From Candidatus Hydrogenedens sp. (GTDB lineage Bacteria > Hydrogenedentota > Hydrogenedentia > Hydrogenedentales > Hydrogenedentaceae): a stretch of DNA of 10,131 nucleotides. Shown one piece after another: positions 1 to 7,163 of the stretch (position 1 is the stretch's first letter; the number at the start of each line of letters is the position of its first letter). Location: positions 1 through 10,131 of the forward strand of contig DAOSUS010000102.1 in NCBI GenBank assembly GCA_035378955.1. Direction: 5' to 3'. Both the position numbers and the translations under genes were made by a program. Below the pieces are notes generated by a model. That model had not been told where the DNA came from. It ran no database searches and saw only the letters and a list, made by a program, of their open reading frames with translations.

Positions 1-583
1 ATGGGAATGGCCTATAGCACGGTGTATAGTAGAGACGAATAATTATTCGTCTCTACATCTTAGGAATATATTGCAGGATAGAAGGGGAGGAGGTGCAATT
101 AGAGGGGGAAGTAGAGGCGGATGAAAATTATTTTGGGGGTCGTAGACGAGATAAGCGAGGAAGAGGTGCAGGCGGAAAGATACCCGTATTTGGGATAATT
201 GAGCGAGAGGGGTGGGTGAAGGTAGAGGTAGTGCCAGATGTTAAGGCGGAGACTTTATTGAAGGAGATAGAGAAGAAAATAAGGCGGGGGAGCATTATTT
301 ATACAGATCAATATAAAGCGTATGATACTTTAGTTATGCATCGGGATTATTTCAAGCATTTACGGATAGATAAGAGTCAACGATTTGCGAATGGTCGGGT
401 GTATATAAATGGGATAGAGAGTTTTGGAGTTATACGAAGGAGCGGTTGCAGAAATTTCATGGAGTGAGTGCAAGATATTTTGAATATTACCTGAAAGAAT
501 TAGAATTTCGTTATAATCATCGGGATGAAGATTTATACTCATTAATTTTAACCTCCATCCTATTGGTGGATTTAAATAGATAA
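1..583 (+). pseudogene. Broken IS1595/ISXO2-like transposase, left end cut by the window
   Basis: This is a remnant of a DDE transposase of the IS1595 (ISXO2-like) family, which moves its element by cut-and-paste or co-integration. The core reads GEVEADENYFGG, then GRGAGGKIPVFGII, VVPDVKAETLL, IYTDQYKAYD and INGIESF, the family's usual order with catalytic Asp residues in EADE and YTDQ. The gene is broken twice. Bases 1-30 encode a helix-turn-helix-like MGMAYSTVY in frame 1, but a palindrome at 29-56 follows and the rest continues in frame 3. Deleting 29 bases (28-56) would restore one frame. Near 420-425 the frame slips by -1: after INGIESF the sequence continues in another frame as WSYTKERLQKFHGV, then LEFRYNHRDEDLYSLI, to the TAA at 581-583. 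That is the normal C-terminus of the family. The zinc-ribbon N-terminus would lie outside the window. Family assignment is firm. Inactivity is inferred from the two lesions. Confidence 0.88.
29..56. repeat. 28-bp perfect palindrome inside the transposase remnant
   Basis: The half-site GTAGAGACGAATAA (29-42) is followed at once by its exact reverse complement (43-56), with no loop. It lies between two parts of the transposase that are in different frames, and its removal with one flanking base rejoins them. I therefore read it as a later insertion, a tiny MITE-like or REP-like palindromic element, or as the footprint of one. Similar short GTAGAGACG or GGGCGAAT palindromes are dispersed in several bacterial groups; that comparison is from memory. 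No clear target-site duplication is visible. In RNA it would fold into a strong hairpin. Confidence 0.8.
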
Positions 584-588
584 TCACC
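565..588. mobile_element. Possible right terminal inverted repeat of the IS1595-like element
   Basis: The transposase remnant ends inside a short segment bounded by GGTGG and TCACC. Read from the right it begins GGTGATTATCTATTTAAATC. IS1595-family ends begin with GG and lie close to the transposase stop, so 588 is a reasonable outer boundary. The left end is outside the window, so neither an inverted-repeat match nor a target duplication can be confirmed. Confidence 0.3.
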
Positions 589-611
589 TTATTTATATTT
601 TAATTTAATTT

Positions 612-1286
612 TTAAATTTTTCCTTCCGCTAACAAAGATTCCTCTGTATACATTTGTTTATTTGTAGAATTAAACTCATGTTTAATTTGCCCAATAAGAT
701 TGTCTGTACTGAAAATTTTCCAATATACAGGAACAAAAGCACTTTTACCTGTACGTTCTGTTCTCTCAATCTTAAAACTAACTATTAAATGTCTTGCGTT
801 GTAAATAACCTTAAAATCTGAAGGTCTCTCCGCCGGAGAAAAATAGAAAGACCGTTGAGTAGTTTGATAATTTCGTTCGTTGTAAGTTTTACATTCGATA
901 TAATTTGGTCTTCCCTTTCTGTCTATAACAAAAATATCAGGATAACCTACTGACTTTTTCTTGCCTTCTCTGGTTTCTGGTCTATCTGCCTTAAGCCCAA
1001 TTTTATTTAGAGATTCTATCATAAATGGTTCAATATGATTCCCAACTTCATTTTCCCGCCTTGTAAATATTCCTTTTTGATTAGCATTTTTTGCAGCTAT
1101 TTTTGTTGCTTTAATTAAATCTGTTAGCAATTGTCTATCATCGGGATTATTTTTATCAAAAGGAATTACTTTACAACCTGACATCGCTTTTATAGCAATT
1201 TTAAAAGGAATATTCTTAAGTGGTTTGAGAAATTGAGAAATAGCTTCCTCTAATTCTTTTATATATTTTTCTTGTTCCTTATCCAT
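612..1286 (-). CDS. Type II restriction endonuclease, PD-(D/E)XK fold
   Basis: This is the putative DNA-cleaving partner of the adjacent methyltransferase, 224 residues long. The catalytic signature is clear: GYPDIFVID at 114-122 supplies PD (D117), followed by YIECK (E131, K133), the PD-(D/E)XK metal-binding core. An upstream GNHIEPF (about 82-88) could supply another acidic residue to the site. A conserved-looking stretch, TTQRSFYFSP near 142-151 and ARHLIVSF near 164-171, follows the core, as in other small type II enzymes. It has no signal peptide or membrane segment and should act in the cytoplasm. The ATG lies 2 bases after the methyltransferase stop with no convincing Shine-Dalgarno, so translation is probably coupled. 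Being last in the operon would delay the nuclease relative to the methylase. I cannot name the recognition site. The nuclease-fold call is confident; the restriction role rests largely on context. Confidence 0.82.
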   Translation of the reverse strand: MDKEQEKYIKELEEAISQFLKPLKNIPFKIAIKAMSGCKVIPFDKNNPDDRQLLTDLIKATKIAAKNANQKGIFTRRENEVGNHIEPFMIESLNKIGLKADRPETREGKKKSVGYPDIFVIDRKGRPNYIECKTYNERNYQTTQRSFYFSPAERPSDFKVIYNARHLIVSFKIERTERTGKSAFVPVYWKIFSTDNLIGQIKHEFNSTNKQMYTEESLLAEGKI

Positions 1287-1288
1287 AA

Positions 1289-2581
1289 TTAAAGTTTTTC
1301 AAATATTAAAATATTTTCTTTTTGCATTACATTATATAGACCAAAAATTATTTTATCTATATTTTTAACCAATCTAAAACCGATTTTTTGACAATAATCA
1401 ATTGTAAATTCAACAGTTTTAATTTCTTCGCCCATGTAAGTAGCATTACCAATTACTATAGCGGCAAACCTTTTTGGTTTAAGAACCCGATGCATTTCTT
1501 CGTAACTCTTTTTCATATCCTGATTATATAAATTAATTCTTTCTTGACCACGACCCCTTACTCCAACAAACTTTTCTCTGATTTCCGATAGTTCATACCC
1601 TAATACTTTTAAAGCGTGGGCGTCATTTGATACATAGTCTAAAGCAATTGAATAAGGGGGTGAAGTGATTATTCCGTCGATACTATTATTTTCTAAAGGT
1701 AAATTTCGAGATTCGCCAATTTTGATATCAACCCACCCTAAGTTTAATTTTAATTCTCTGGTGATGTCTCTAAAATCTCTAACCGATTTAATCATTAACT
1801 CTATATTTTTATAAAATGATTGCTCAAAATTTCTTCCTCTTCTGGCATTATCACTCACTGCTACTAAATAAGCCATTTTGTAAAAATTTCTAACTTTTTC
1901 ATCAACTAATGAATCAACCACTTGTAAGAATGATTTGCTTTCTTGATTAAAAAGATCGGTGTTAATTTTGTTTAGAATATTTTTTTTAATCTTTTCAATC
2001 TCATCTATAGCTTCTACACTTTCTGTTTTAACTTTGCTTTGTAATACGCACAAGGGTGAAATATCTATCCCGAGACAATTAATCCCCAATAATTGTGCTT
2101 CCACTGCTGTTGTGCCACTACCAATAAATGGATCAAGTACAATATCGCCCTCTTTTAACCCTATAATATTTAAAAGAACTCTTATCATTTGAGGGTGAAA
2201 TTTCCCTTTGTATGGATAAATCCAGTGAGTTAAATATTGATTTACTGACCGAGTATTATTTTTTTGGATAATCCGGAAATAATCTGTATAATTTCCTGCA
2301 ACCATCTTAAAGTAAGCTGTTCTTTTAATGATCTCATTTACATTTTCGATGCCCAAAAGTTTAAATTCCCTTAAACCGTTTGTTACTTGAAAATTGATAT
2401 TCAAGGCTTCAAGTTCTAATTGAGCAAGAGCTAGTTCATATATGAACTGAACATTATCTAAAAGGATAAGAGTATTTTTTTTGCTGTTATCGTTCTTCTT
2501 ATATGTCCAGGAAATGCTAATATCTTGAGCTCTATTAATCATCCTTTTACCTTTAAAATTTTTATTATCGTAAAATTCCAT
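1289..2581 (-). CDS. DNA amino-methyltransferase of the restriction-modification cassette, probably N4-cytosine type
   Basis: This enzyme is expected to use S-adenosylmethionine to methylate a DNA base and protect host DNA from the adjacent nuclease. The 430-residue product has an N-terminal region of about 110 residues without recognised motifs. It then has YPYKGKFHPQMI (122-133, motif X-like), DPFIGSGTT (150-158, AdoMet-binding motif I), LGIDISPL (170-177) and the catalytic TSPPY (306-310, motif IV). SPPY favours N4-cytosine methylation, although N6-adenine enzymes can resemble it. Motif I precedes motif IV by about 150 residues, leaving room for a target-recognition region between them. 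The ATG at 2581 lies inside the end of the upstream regulator and has no Shine-Dalgarno. A second ATG at 2542 (residue 14) has AAAGG seven bases upstream and may be the true or an additional start. The gene is AT-rich compared with the carbohydrate genes, consistent with horizontal acquisition. Confidence in the family is high; confidence in the modified base is moderate. Confidence 0.9.
   Translation of the reverse strand: MEFYDNKNFKGKRMINRAQDISISWTYKKNDNSKKNTLILLDNVQFIYELALAQLELEALNINFQVTNGLREFKLLGIENVNEIIKRTAYFKMVAGNYTDYFRIIQKNNTRSVNQYLTHWIYPYKGKFHPQMIRVLLNIIGLKEGDIVLDPFIGSGTTAVEAQLLGINCLGIDISPLCVLQSKVKTESVEAIDEIEKIKKNILNKINTDLFNQESKSFLQVVDSLVDEKVRNFYKMAYLVAVSDNARRGRNFEQSFYKNIELMIKSVRDFRDITRELKLNLGWVDIKIGESRNLPLENNSIDGIITSPPYSIALDYVSNDAHALKVLGYELSEIREKFVGVRGRGQERINLYNQDMKKSYEEMHRVLKPKRFAAIVIGNATYMGEEIKTVEFTIDYCQKIGFRLVKNIDKIIFGLYNVMQKENILIFEKL
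2550..2554 (-). promoter_or_regulatory. Internal Shine-Dalgarno supporting an alternative methyltransferase start
   Basis: On the minus strand AAAGG lies seven bases before the in-frame ATG at 2542-2540. The annotated ATG at 2581 has no such site. Starting at 2542 would shorten the product by 13 residues and place the start 22 bases beyond the regulator's stop, the usual non-overlapping operon spacing. Confidence 0.5.
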
Positions 2582-2801
2582 AATTTTGTTTTATTAAATC
2601 ATGGACGCTTATGTCTAAAGCGTCAGCTATTTTTTTAACGGTTTCAATTCTGGGGTTTGGCGTTGCTCCAGATTCAATTTTTGTGATTGTATGTAAGGTA
2701 ATGCCAGCAAGTTTTGATAACTTGTCTTGAGATATACCCAACTTTGTGCAGTATTTCTTAATATTCTTTGCGGTTATTAACTTTTCTTTTAACCTCGTAA
2801 T
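2565..2801 (-). CDS. Small XRE-family helix-turn-helix regulator, likely controller of the restriction-modification operon; start uncertain
   Basis: The minus strand encodes NIKKYCTKLGISQDKLSKLAG, split here as NIKKYCTKLG then ISQDKLSKLAG, followed by ITLHTITKIESG and PRIETVKKIADALDISVHDLI. This is a complete XRE/Cro-type DNA-binding domain of about 60 residues, the size of restriction-modification controller proteins. The stop (TAA, 2567-2565) overlaps the methyltransferase ATG by 17 bases, implying coupling. The frame is open only from 2807, just after tandem TAG TAA, and has no ATG, GTG or TTG before helix 1. I placed the start at an ATT (2801) giving 78 residues, purely as the longest reasonable choice; other non-standard codons are possible. 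A TTG at 2741 would remove helix 1. The gene may therefore use a rare start, be expressed at very low level, or be damaged at its 5' end. Domain identity is secure. The controller role is inferred from operon position. Confidence 0.7.
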   Translation of the reverse strand: MTRLKEKLITAKNIKKYCTKLGISQDKLSKLAGITLHTITKIESGATPNPRIETVKKIADALDISVHDLIKQNYGILR

Positions 2802-2807
2802 ATATCT

Positions 2808-2840
2808 TTACTATAATAATTGTACTGGCACTATTACCAT
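2808..2840 (-). other. Nine-codon leader ORF in frame with the regulator, closed by tandem stops
   Basis: An ATG at 2840-2838 starts MVIVPVQLL and ends at TAG (2813-2811), immediately followed by TAA (2810-2808). It is in the same frame as the regulator. The ATG lies ten bases after the -10 box, so it would sit only a few bases into the transcript and be read essentially without a leader. Leaderless starts are known for some controller genes. It may be the original start of the regulator, now cut off by the stops, or a regulatory uORF. No product is claimed. Confidence 0.4.
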
Positions 2841-2850
2841 TTGCTATTTT

Positions 2851-2879
2851 AGTATACGGAACTTATAATCAAATGTCAA
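2851..2879 (-). promoter_or_regulatory. Consensus sigma-70 promoter for the regulator-methylase-nuclease operon
   Basis: On the minus strand, TTGACA (2879-2874) and TATACT (2856-2851) are separated by exactly 17 bases. The -35 is perfect and the -10 matches five of six. It points into the restriction-modification operon, with an expected transcription start near 2845. It is the best promoter in the window and implies strong basal expression unless repressed, probably by the XRE protein. I could not identify a convincing symmetric operator. Confidence 0.82.
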
Positions 2880-2894
2880 ACAAAGCCTGAGAGG

Positions 2895-3071
2895 GGTCCT
2901 TTTTTGTTACCTGCATAGGAAAAATGGGACAATAGGAATATCTATTTTGTCGGTACATTTATCTTTGCAAAATATAGCATCTAATTCCTTTGAAAAAATC
3001 AAAGACGGAAAAAATATAGAAAAAAGAGGACAGAGTAGTTCTAATAGAGCATTTTTATTCAAAAAAGGTCC
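2895..3071. repeat. Imperfect inverted repeat bounding a 177-bp noncoding stretch
   Basis: GGTCCTTTTTTG at 2895-2906 is mirrored by CAAAAAAGGTCC at 3060-3071, 11 of 12 positions complementary. Part of the match is an easy A/T run. The enclosed sequence is AT-rich with no supported gene on either strand. It could be the trace of a small mobile element or chance. Beyond this I see nothing in the stretch between the operon promoter and the tRNA gene. Confidence 0.25.
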
Positions 3072-3104
3072 GAGATTTTCCTAAAAATGATGAAAATTTC
3101 GTTA

Positions 3105-3182
3105 TGGTCGGGGCGGCCGGATTTGAACCGGCGACCCCTTGGACCCAAACCAAGTGCGCTAGCCGGACTGCGCTACGCCCCG
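3105..3182 (-). tRNA. tRNA-Pro (anticodon UGG), CCA encoded
   Basis: The minus strand folds into a complete cloverleaf. The acceptor stem CGGGGCG (3182-3176) pairs with CGCCCCG (3115-3109). The D arm has GCGC/GCGC. The anticodon stem CTTGG/CCAAG carries loop TTTGGGT with anticodon TGG. The T arm is GCCGG-TTCAAAT-CCGGC. The discriminator is A at 3108 and CCA follows at 3107-3105. It decodes CCN proline codons, mainly CCA and CCG. The restriction cassette lies on the 3' side of this gene, the side where integrating elements usually insert. Confidence 0.96.
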
Positions 3183-3192
3183 AAACGACAAT

Positions 3193-3222
3193 ATTATATC
3201 CCTTTTATCAGAAAAATAGCAA
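3193..3222 (-). promoter_or_regulatory. Promoter of the tRNA-Pro gene
   Basis: On the minus strand, TTGCTA (3222-3217) lies 18 bases before a perfect TATAAT (3198-3193), which ends 10 bases upstream of the first base of the tRNA. Position and -10 quality make this convincing; the -35 matches four of six. Confidence 0.75.
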
Positions 3223-3351
3223 TTTCCTATATCAGACCTGATTAAACTTATCGAATTTGTCCAAACTATCTATATTCCCCTCAAATTTATTTGCATTTCA
3301 CCTCCTTTTTTTGACATAACATTTTTATTGATTAAACAGGGAGAAGCAAAT

Positions 3352-5718
3352 ATGAAAACAAACGCAATCCTTTTTTTAACGATTATCCTTTTGACCCCTC
3401 TTTGTTTTGCCCAGGTTGTTTTTGAGGAAGCCTTCGAACAGGGGACAAATGCCCCTGATGGCTGGCAGACAAAGGTATGGCAGGGCAAAGGTGAATTTCA
3501 ATATCCCGTTACAGGAAAAAATGGTAATGCAGTTCAAATTTCTTCCTCCGAAGGTGGCGATTTATCCTGGTTCAAAGAGGTAGATGTTAGCCCATTTGCT
3601 CAATACAAACTCTCCGGATGGATTAAAACGGATAATATTCAATTAGAAAATGGGGCAGGAGCATTGCTAAATATTCATGGAATTGATGGTGCTCGCACAG
3701 AAGCATTGTTTGGCACAAATGATTGGAAATATGTTGAAACTACCTTTTTTGTCAGTTCAAAAACACGAATTATGGTGAATTGTCTTTTTGGGGGTTGGGG
3801 TTTGGCAAAAGGTTCCGCTATATTTGATGATGTAAAATTAGAAAAAATATCAGAAATGGTAATTGGTGATATGCAAATTTCCATTGACCCGTCAAAAAAA
3901 GGGACACCGATACATCCGTTTATCTACGGTCAGTTCATTGAACATTTAGGTCGTTGCATCTACGGTGGTATTTGGGCAGAAATGCTTGAAGACCGCAAAT
4001 TCTTCTACCTTATTAATACCCCCGACTCTCCATGGAAACTTCATCCGACAGATATGATGCTATTTATTGACCAGATTCATCCTTACACAAGTTGGTATAC
4101 GCCGGTCATCCTGCTTAACCCGCATCATGAACGGGGTTTGGTTCAAGAGGGGCTGGAAGTCGTTGCAGGTAAGGAATATATGGGCAGGGTTGTGCTAAAA
4201 TCCACTCATCCCGATGTTATGGTTAAAATTTTCCTTCGTTCCGGTGATAGTCTACTAGGTGAACCTGCCGTTATCCAAAATATCTCTCAGGATTATCAAA
4301 AATATACATTCCGATTAAAGGTGGATAAAGATGGTAAACCTGCTCAATTTGCTATTCTTGCTACGGGACAGGGTAACTTATTTATTGGATCAGCCTCACT
4401 TATGCCAGCAGACAATATCAAAGGAATGAGAGCAGATACACTTACCTTGCTTAAACAACTCAATTCTCCTATATATCGCTGGCCCGGTGGCAACTTTGTC
4501 AGCGGTTATAACTGGAAAGACGGAATTGGCGACCCGGACAAACGCCCTACACGCAAAAATCCCGCCTGGGGCGGTATTGACACAAACGATTTTGGATTGG
4601 ATGAATTTATTCAATTTTGCCGTGAAATTGGCACAGAGCCATTAGCTGTGGTTAACACAGGTTTAGGGGATGTAAACTTAGCCCGGGATATGGTCGAATA
4701 TGCCAACGGCTCTATAAATACCCCAATGGGCAAATGGCGTACCGATAATGGCAATCCCGAGCCATATAAGATTACCTACTGGGGTGTTGGAAATGAAATG
4801 TATGGCGAATGGCAGTTGGGACATGTCCCGGTGGATGATTATGTTAAACGCCATAATGCATTTGCAGAAGCTATGAAAACAGTTGACTCCAATATTAAAT
4901 TAGTAGGTGTCGGCGAAAATATGGGTATATGGAGCAAAAAGATGTTAGAAAATTGTGCTAACAATATGGATTACATAAGCGAACATTTCTATTGCGGGGA
5001 TAAGAAGGATGTGTTCGAACATGTGTATCAGTTAGCAGAACGAATTAAAGCCAAAGTTAAGAATCATAAAAGTTATTTGGAAACCATCCCCACATTAAAG
5101 GAAAAATTTATCCCTATTGCAATGGATGAGTGGAACTATTGGTACGGTGACCATGTCTATGGCGAATTGGGCTGTGTCTACCATCTGAAAGATGCATTAG
5201 GTGTGGCTATTGGTCTGCATGAATTTTTCCGTAACAGTGATGTAATTACAATGGCAAATTATGCCCAAACTGTAAATGTTATCTCTGCCATAAAAACAAC
5301 CAAAACGAAAGCATTTTTCGATACAACAGGGCTTGCCCTGATGTTATACCGTCAGCATTTTGGAAGTATTCCAGTTGCAGTTGATGTGAAATCTGTATCA
5401 AATGATAATCAAAGCAATACACCAATGGTTCCTATCGATGTTTTTGCGGCATGGAAAGATGAACAAGCAGGGATTATGACCCTTGCTGTTGTAAATCCAC
5501 TGTCCAAAGAAATTAAAGTGCGTTTGGATGTAAAGGATAAAAAAGTAGAAACTCCAAAAACAGCATGGATACTTACAGGCAAAGACCCCATGTCCACTAT
5601 CATAGCTGATAAAGAACCAGAGGTATGGCTATCAGAAATGAAAGTGAACAAGTCAACCTTCCCTGAGATGGAAATTCCGCCATTGAGTATTGTTATGACG
5701 GAACTAAAAGTTAAATAA
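3352..5718 (+). CDS. Secreted GH51 alpha-L-arabinofuranosidase with N-terminal carbohydrate-binding domain
   Basis: The enzyme should release alpha-L-arabinofuranose side chains from arabinan, arabinoxylan or related glycans outside the cytoplasm. The start is the ATG at 3352, preceded by AGGGAG with an 8-base gap; an in-frame TTG at 3328 lacks such a site. The 788-residue product begins with a signal peptide (MKTNAILFLTIILLTPLCFA, cleavage near residue 20). A beta-rich domain at about 22-170 follows, resembling CBM4/9-type modules. The GH51 catalytic domain runs from about 175 to the end. It has FIYGQFIEHLGRCIYGGIW, the barrel motif YRWPGGNFVSGYNWKDGIG, acid/base Glu482 in GVGNEMYGEW and nucleophile Glu593 in MDEWNYWYG. 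The C-terminal beta-sandwich typical of GH51 is present, so the protein looks intact. It leads a two-gene operon with the fucosidase. Family assignment is firm. The exact substrate is not readable from the sequence. Confidence 0.94.
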   Translation: MKTNAILFLTIILLTPLCFAQVVFEEAFEQGTNAPDGWQTKVWQGKGEFQYPVTGKNGNAVQISSSEGGDLSWFKEVDVSPFAQYKLSGWIKTDNIQLENGAGALLNIHGIDGARTEALFGTNDWKYVETTFFVSSKTRIMVNCLFGGWGLAKGSAIFDDVKLEKISEMVIGDMQISIDPSKKGTPIHPFIYGQFIEHLGRCIYGGIWAEMLEDRKFFYLINTPDSPWKLHPTDMMLFIDQIHPYTSWYTPVILLNPHHERGLVQEGLEVVAGKEYMGRVVLKSTHPDVMVKIFLRSGDSLLGEPAVIQNISQDYQKYTFRLKVDKDGKPAQFAILATGQGNLFIGSASLMPADNIKGMRADTLTLLKQLNSPIYRWPGGNFVSGYNWKDGIGDPDKRPTRKNPAWGGIDTNDFGLDEFIQFCREIGTEPLAVVNTGLGDVNLARDMVEYANGSINTPMGKWRTDNGNPEPYKITYWGVGNEMYGEWQLGHVPVDDYVKRHNAFAEAMKTVDSNIKLVGVGENMGIWSKKMLENCANNMDYISEHFYCGDKKDVFEHVYQLAERIKAKVKNHKSYLETIPTLKEKFIPIAMDEWNYWYGDHVYGELGCVYHLKDALGVAIGLHEFFRNSDVITMANYAQTVNVISAIKTTKTKAFFDTTGLALMLYRQHFGSIPVAVDVKSVSNDNQSNTPMVPIDVFAAWKDEQAGIMTLAVVNPLSKEIKVRLDVKDKKVETPKTAWILTGKDPMSTIIADKEPEVWLSEMKVNKSTFPEMEIPPLSIVMTELKVK

Positions 5719-5744
5719 ATCTCAAAATAAAAGGAGCATGTATT

Positions 5745-7064
5745 ATGTTATTAACCTCATTTGTCATTGCTACGGCTATTGCTACGGCTTACGAACCAAC
5801 CTGGGAATCGTTAGACCAGAGGCCCACTCCGCAATGGTTTGAGGATGCCAAATTTGGTATTTTTATTCACTGGGGAGTTTATTCCGTCCCTTCTTGGGCG
5901 CCCAAAGACACCTATTCGGAATGGTACTGGAACCACATGCAAAATAAAGAGGGTGCCACATGGAAATTTCATGTTGAAAAATATGGTGAAAAATTCCAGT
6001 ACCAAGATTTTGCACCTATGTTCAAAGCAGAGTTATACGACCCTGACCAATGGGCTGACATATTTAAAAGGTCAGGTGCCAAATATGTCGTTTTGACTTC
6101 CAAACATCACGATGGCTTCTGTATGTGGCCCAGTGCCCAGAGTTGGAATTGGAACGCTATGGACATAGGACCGCATCGCGATCTGGCTGGGGAATTAATA
6201 AATGCCGTCAAAAAAACAGGTATAAAAGCAGGTTTTTACTACTCATTATATGAGTGGTTCAATCCCTTATATAAACAAGATGTCAATCGTTATGTAGAAG
6301 AACACATGCTCCCGCAAATGAAAGATTTGATTGTTCGTTATCAGCCGGATGTATTATGGCCTGATGGCGAATGGGACTATCCGAGTTCGATCTGGCGTAG
6401 CACAGAATTTTTAGCCTGGCTGTTTAACGAGTCGCCAGCACCAAAAGATATTGCTGTAAATGACCGTTGGGGTAAAGATTGTCGGAATAGACACGGAGGA
6501 TTTGCAACACCTGAATATGGACATATTTCAGAGGGTCCATTGATGGGAAAAGGGCTATTCGAAGAATGTCAAGGGATGGGCAAATCCTTTGGTTATAACC
6601 GTAACGAAACAGCAGAAGATTACCGTAGCACTACGGAATTACTTCATTTGCTCATAGACAATGTTTCACGAGGAGGTAATTTGTTATTAGACATAGGACC
6701 TTCTGCGGATGGTCGCATTCCCGAGATTATGCAAGAGCGATTATTAGAGATGGGCAAGTGGTTAGAAGTAAATGGAGAAGCCATTTATGCGTCTGATGTA
6801 TGGAAAGAAGCACCTAAGATGGAGAATTTCCGTTTTACTCGGAAGGACAAAGCAATTTATGCCATAGCACTAAAATGGCCACCCGAGAAATGGGCTGTTC
6901 CCAAACCTAAGGAATATAACAACAAGCCCGAAGTAACATTAGTAGGTACTCAAATCAAAGCCCAAATAGAAGATGGGGGAAATGAATGGCTAATTACAAC
7001 TCCCTGTGTATCGCCTGCCCAAATCCCTTGCCAACACGCCTGGGTATTTAAGTTACAATATTAA
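5745..7064 (+). CDS. Secreted GH29 alpha-L-fucosidase
   Basis: This predicted retaining exo-glycosidase removes alpha-L-fucose from glycans. The 439-residue product starts after a strong AGGAG eight bases upstream. It shows the family N-terminus WFEDAKFGIFIHWGVYSVP, then SGAKYVVLTSKHHDGF, GIKAGFYYSLYEW, and the nucleophile motif VLWPDGEWDY with Asp207. The family C-terminal signature NVSRGGNLLLDIGPSADGRI follows, then a short beta domain. The acid/base residue is poorly conserved in GH29; a Glu in FEECQGMG is a candidate. The hydrophobic N-terminus (MLLTSFVIATAIATA) looks like a signal peptide but has no Lys or Arg before the hydrophobic core, which is unusual. No better in-frame start exists upstream. 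It lies 26 bases after the arabinofuranosidase stop, so co-transcription is likely. Length is normal for a GH29 without accessory domains. Some GH29 members act on other deoxysugars, so fucose is the best guess, not proven. Confidence 0.93.
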   Translation: MLLTSFVIATAIATAYEPTWESLDQRPTPQWFEDAKFGIFIHWGVYSVPSWAPKDTYSEWYWNHMQNKEGATWKFHVEKYGEKFQYQDFAPMFKAELYDPDQWADIFKRSGAKYVVLTSKHHDGFCMWPSAQSWNWNAMDIGPHRDLAGELINAVKKTGIKAGFYYSLYEWFNPLYKQDVNRYVEEHMLPQMKDLIVRYQPDVLWPDGEWDYPSSIWRSTEFLAWLFNESPAPKDIAVNDRWGKDCRNRHGGFATPEYGHISEGPLMGKGLFEECQGMGKSFGYNRNETAEDYRSTTELLHLLIDNVSRGGNLLLDIGPSADGRIPEIMQERLLEMGKWLEVNGEAIYASDVWKEAPKMENFRFTRKDKAIYAIALKWPPEKWAVPKPKEYNNKPEVTLVGTQIKAQIEDGGNEWLITTPCVSPAQIPCQHAWVFKLQY

Positions 7065-7163
7065 TTATCCACAACTCACACAATCAAAATGCAAATACTT
7101 ATAACTTTCTACTCGTGTCCTTTGTGATATTCATGATTAGTAATTATTTTTACCGAATTTGTT

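Noticed and set aside
2915..3084. Open stretch on the plus strand between the operon promoter and the tRNA (ending KKGPRFS)
   Set aside because: It is about 50 codons, low-complexity and AT-rich, with no start with a ribosome site and no recognisable motif. It looks noncoding.
3074..3100. Hairpin GATTTTC...GAAAATT as a terminator for tRNA-Pro
   Set aside because: The stem is only six A/T-rich pairs without a proper T tract on the minus strand. It is too weak to call.
3311..3336. TTGACA upstream of the arabinofuranosidase as its -35 box
   Set aside because: At 16-18 bases downstream there is no acceptable -10 (ATTAAA or TAAACA), and transcription would start on top of the Shine-Dalgarno. The operon promoter remains unidentified.
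5409..5651. Antisense and alternate-frame ORFs within the glycosidase genes and the large unknown gene
   Set aside because: They lie wholly inside strongly supported coding genes, have no motifs, and are explained as shadows of the real reading frame.
7065..7073. TTATCCACA, a perfect DnaA-box 9-mer just after the fucosidase stop
   Set aside because: It is isolated, with no cluster of boxes, AT-rich unwinding element or replication gene nearby. A single 9-mer occurs by chance and does not indicate an origin.
7065..7163. Bidirectional terminator between the convergent fucosidase and unknown gene
   Set aside because: I searched for a GC-rich hairpin with a T run on either strand and found none.
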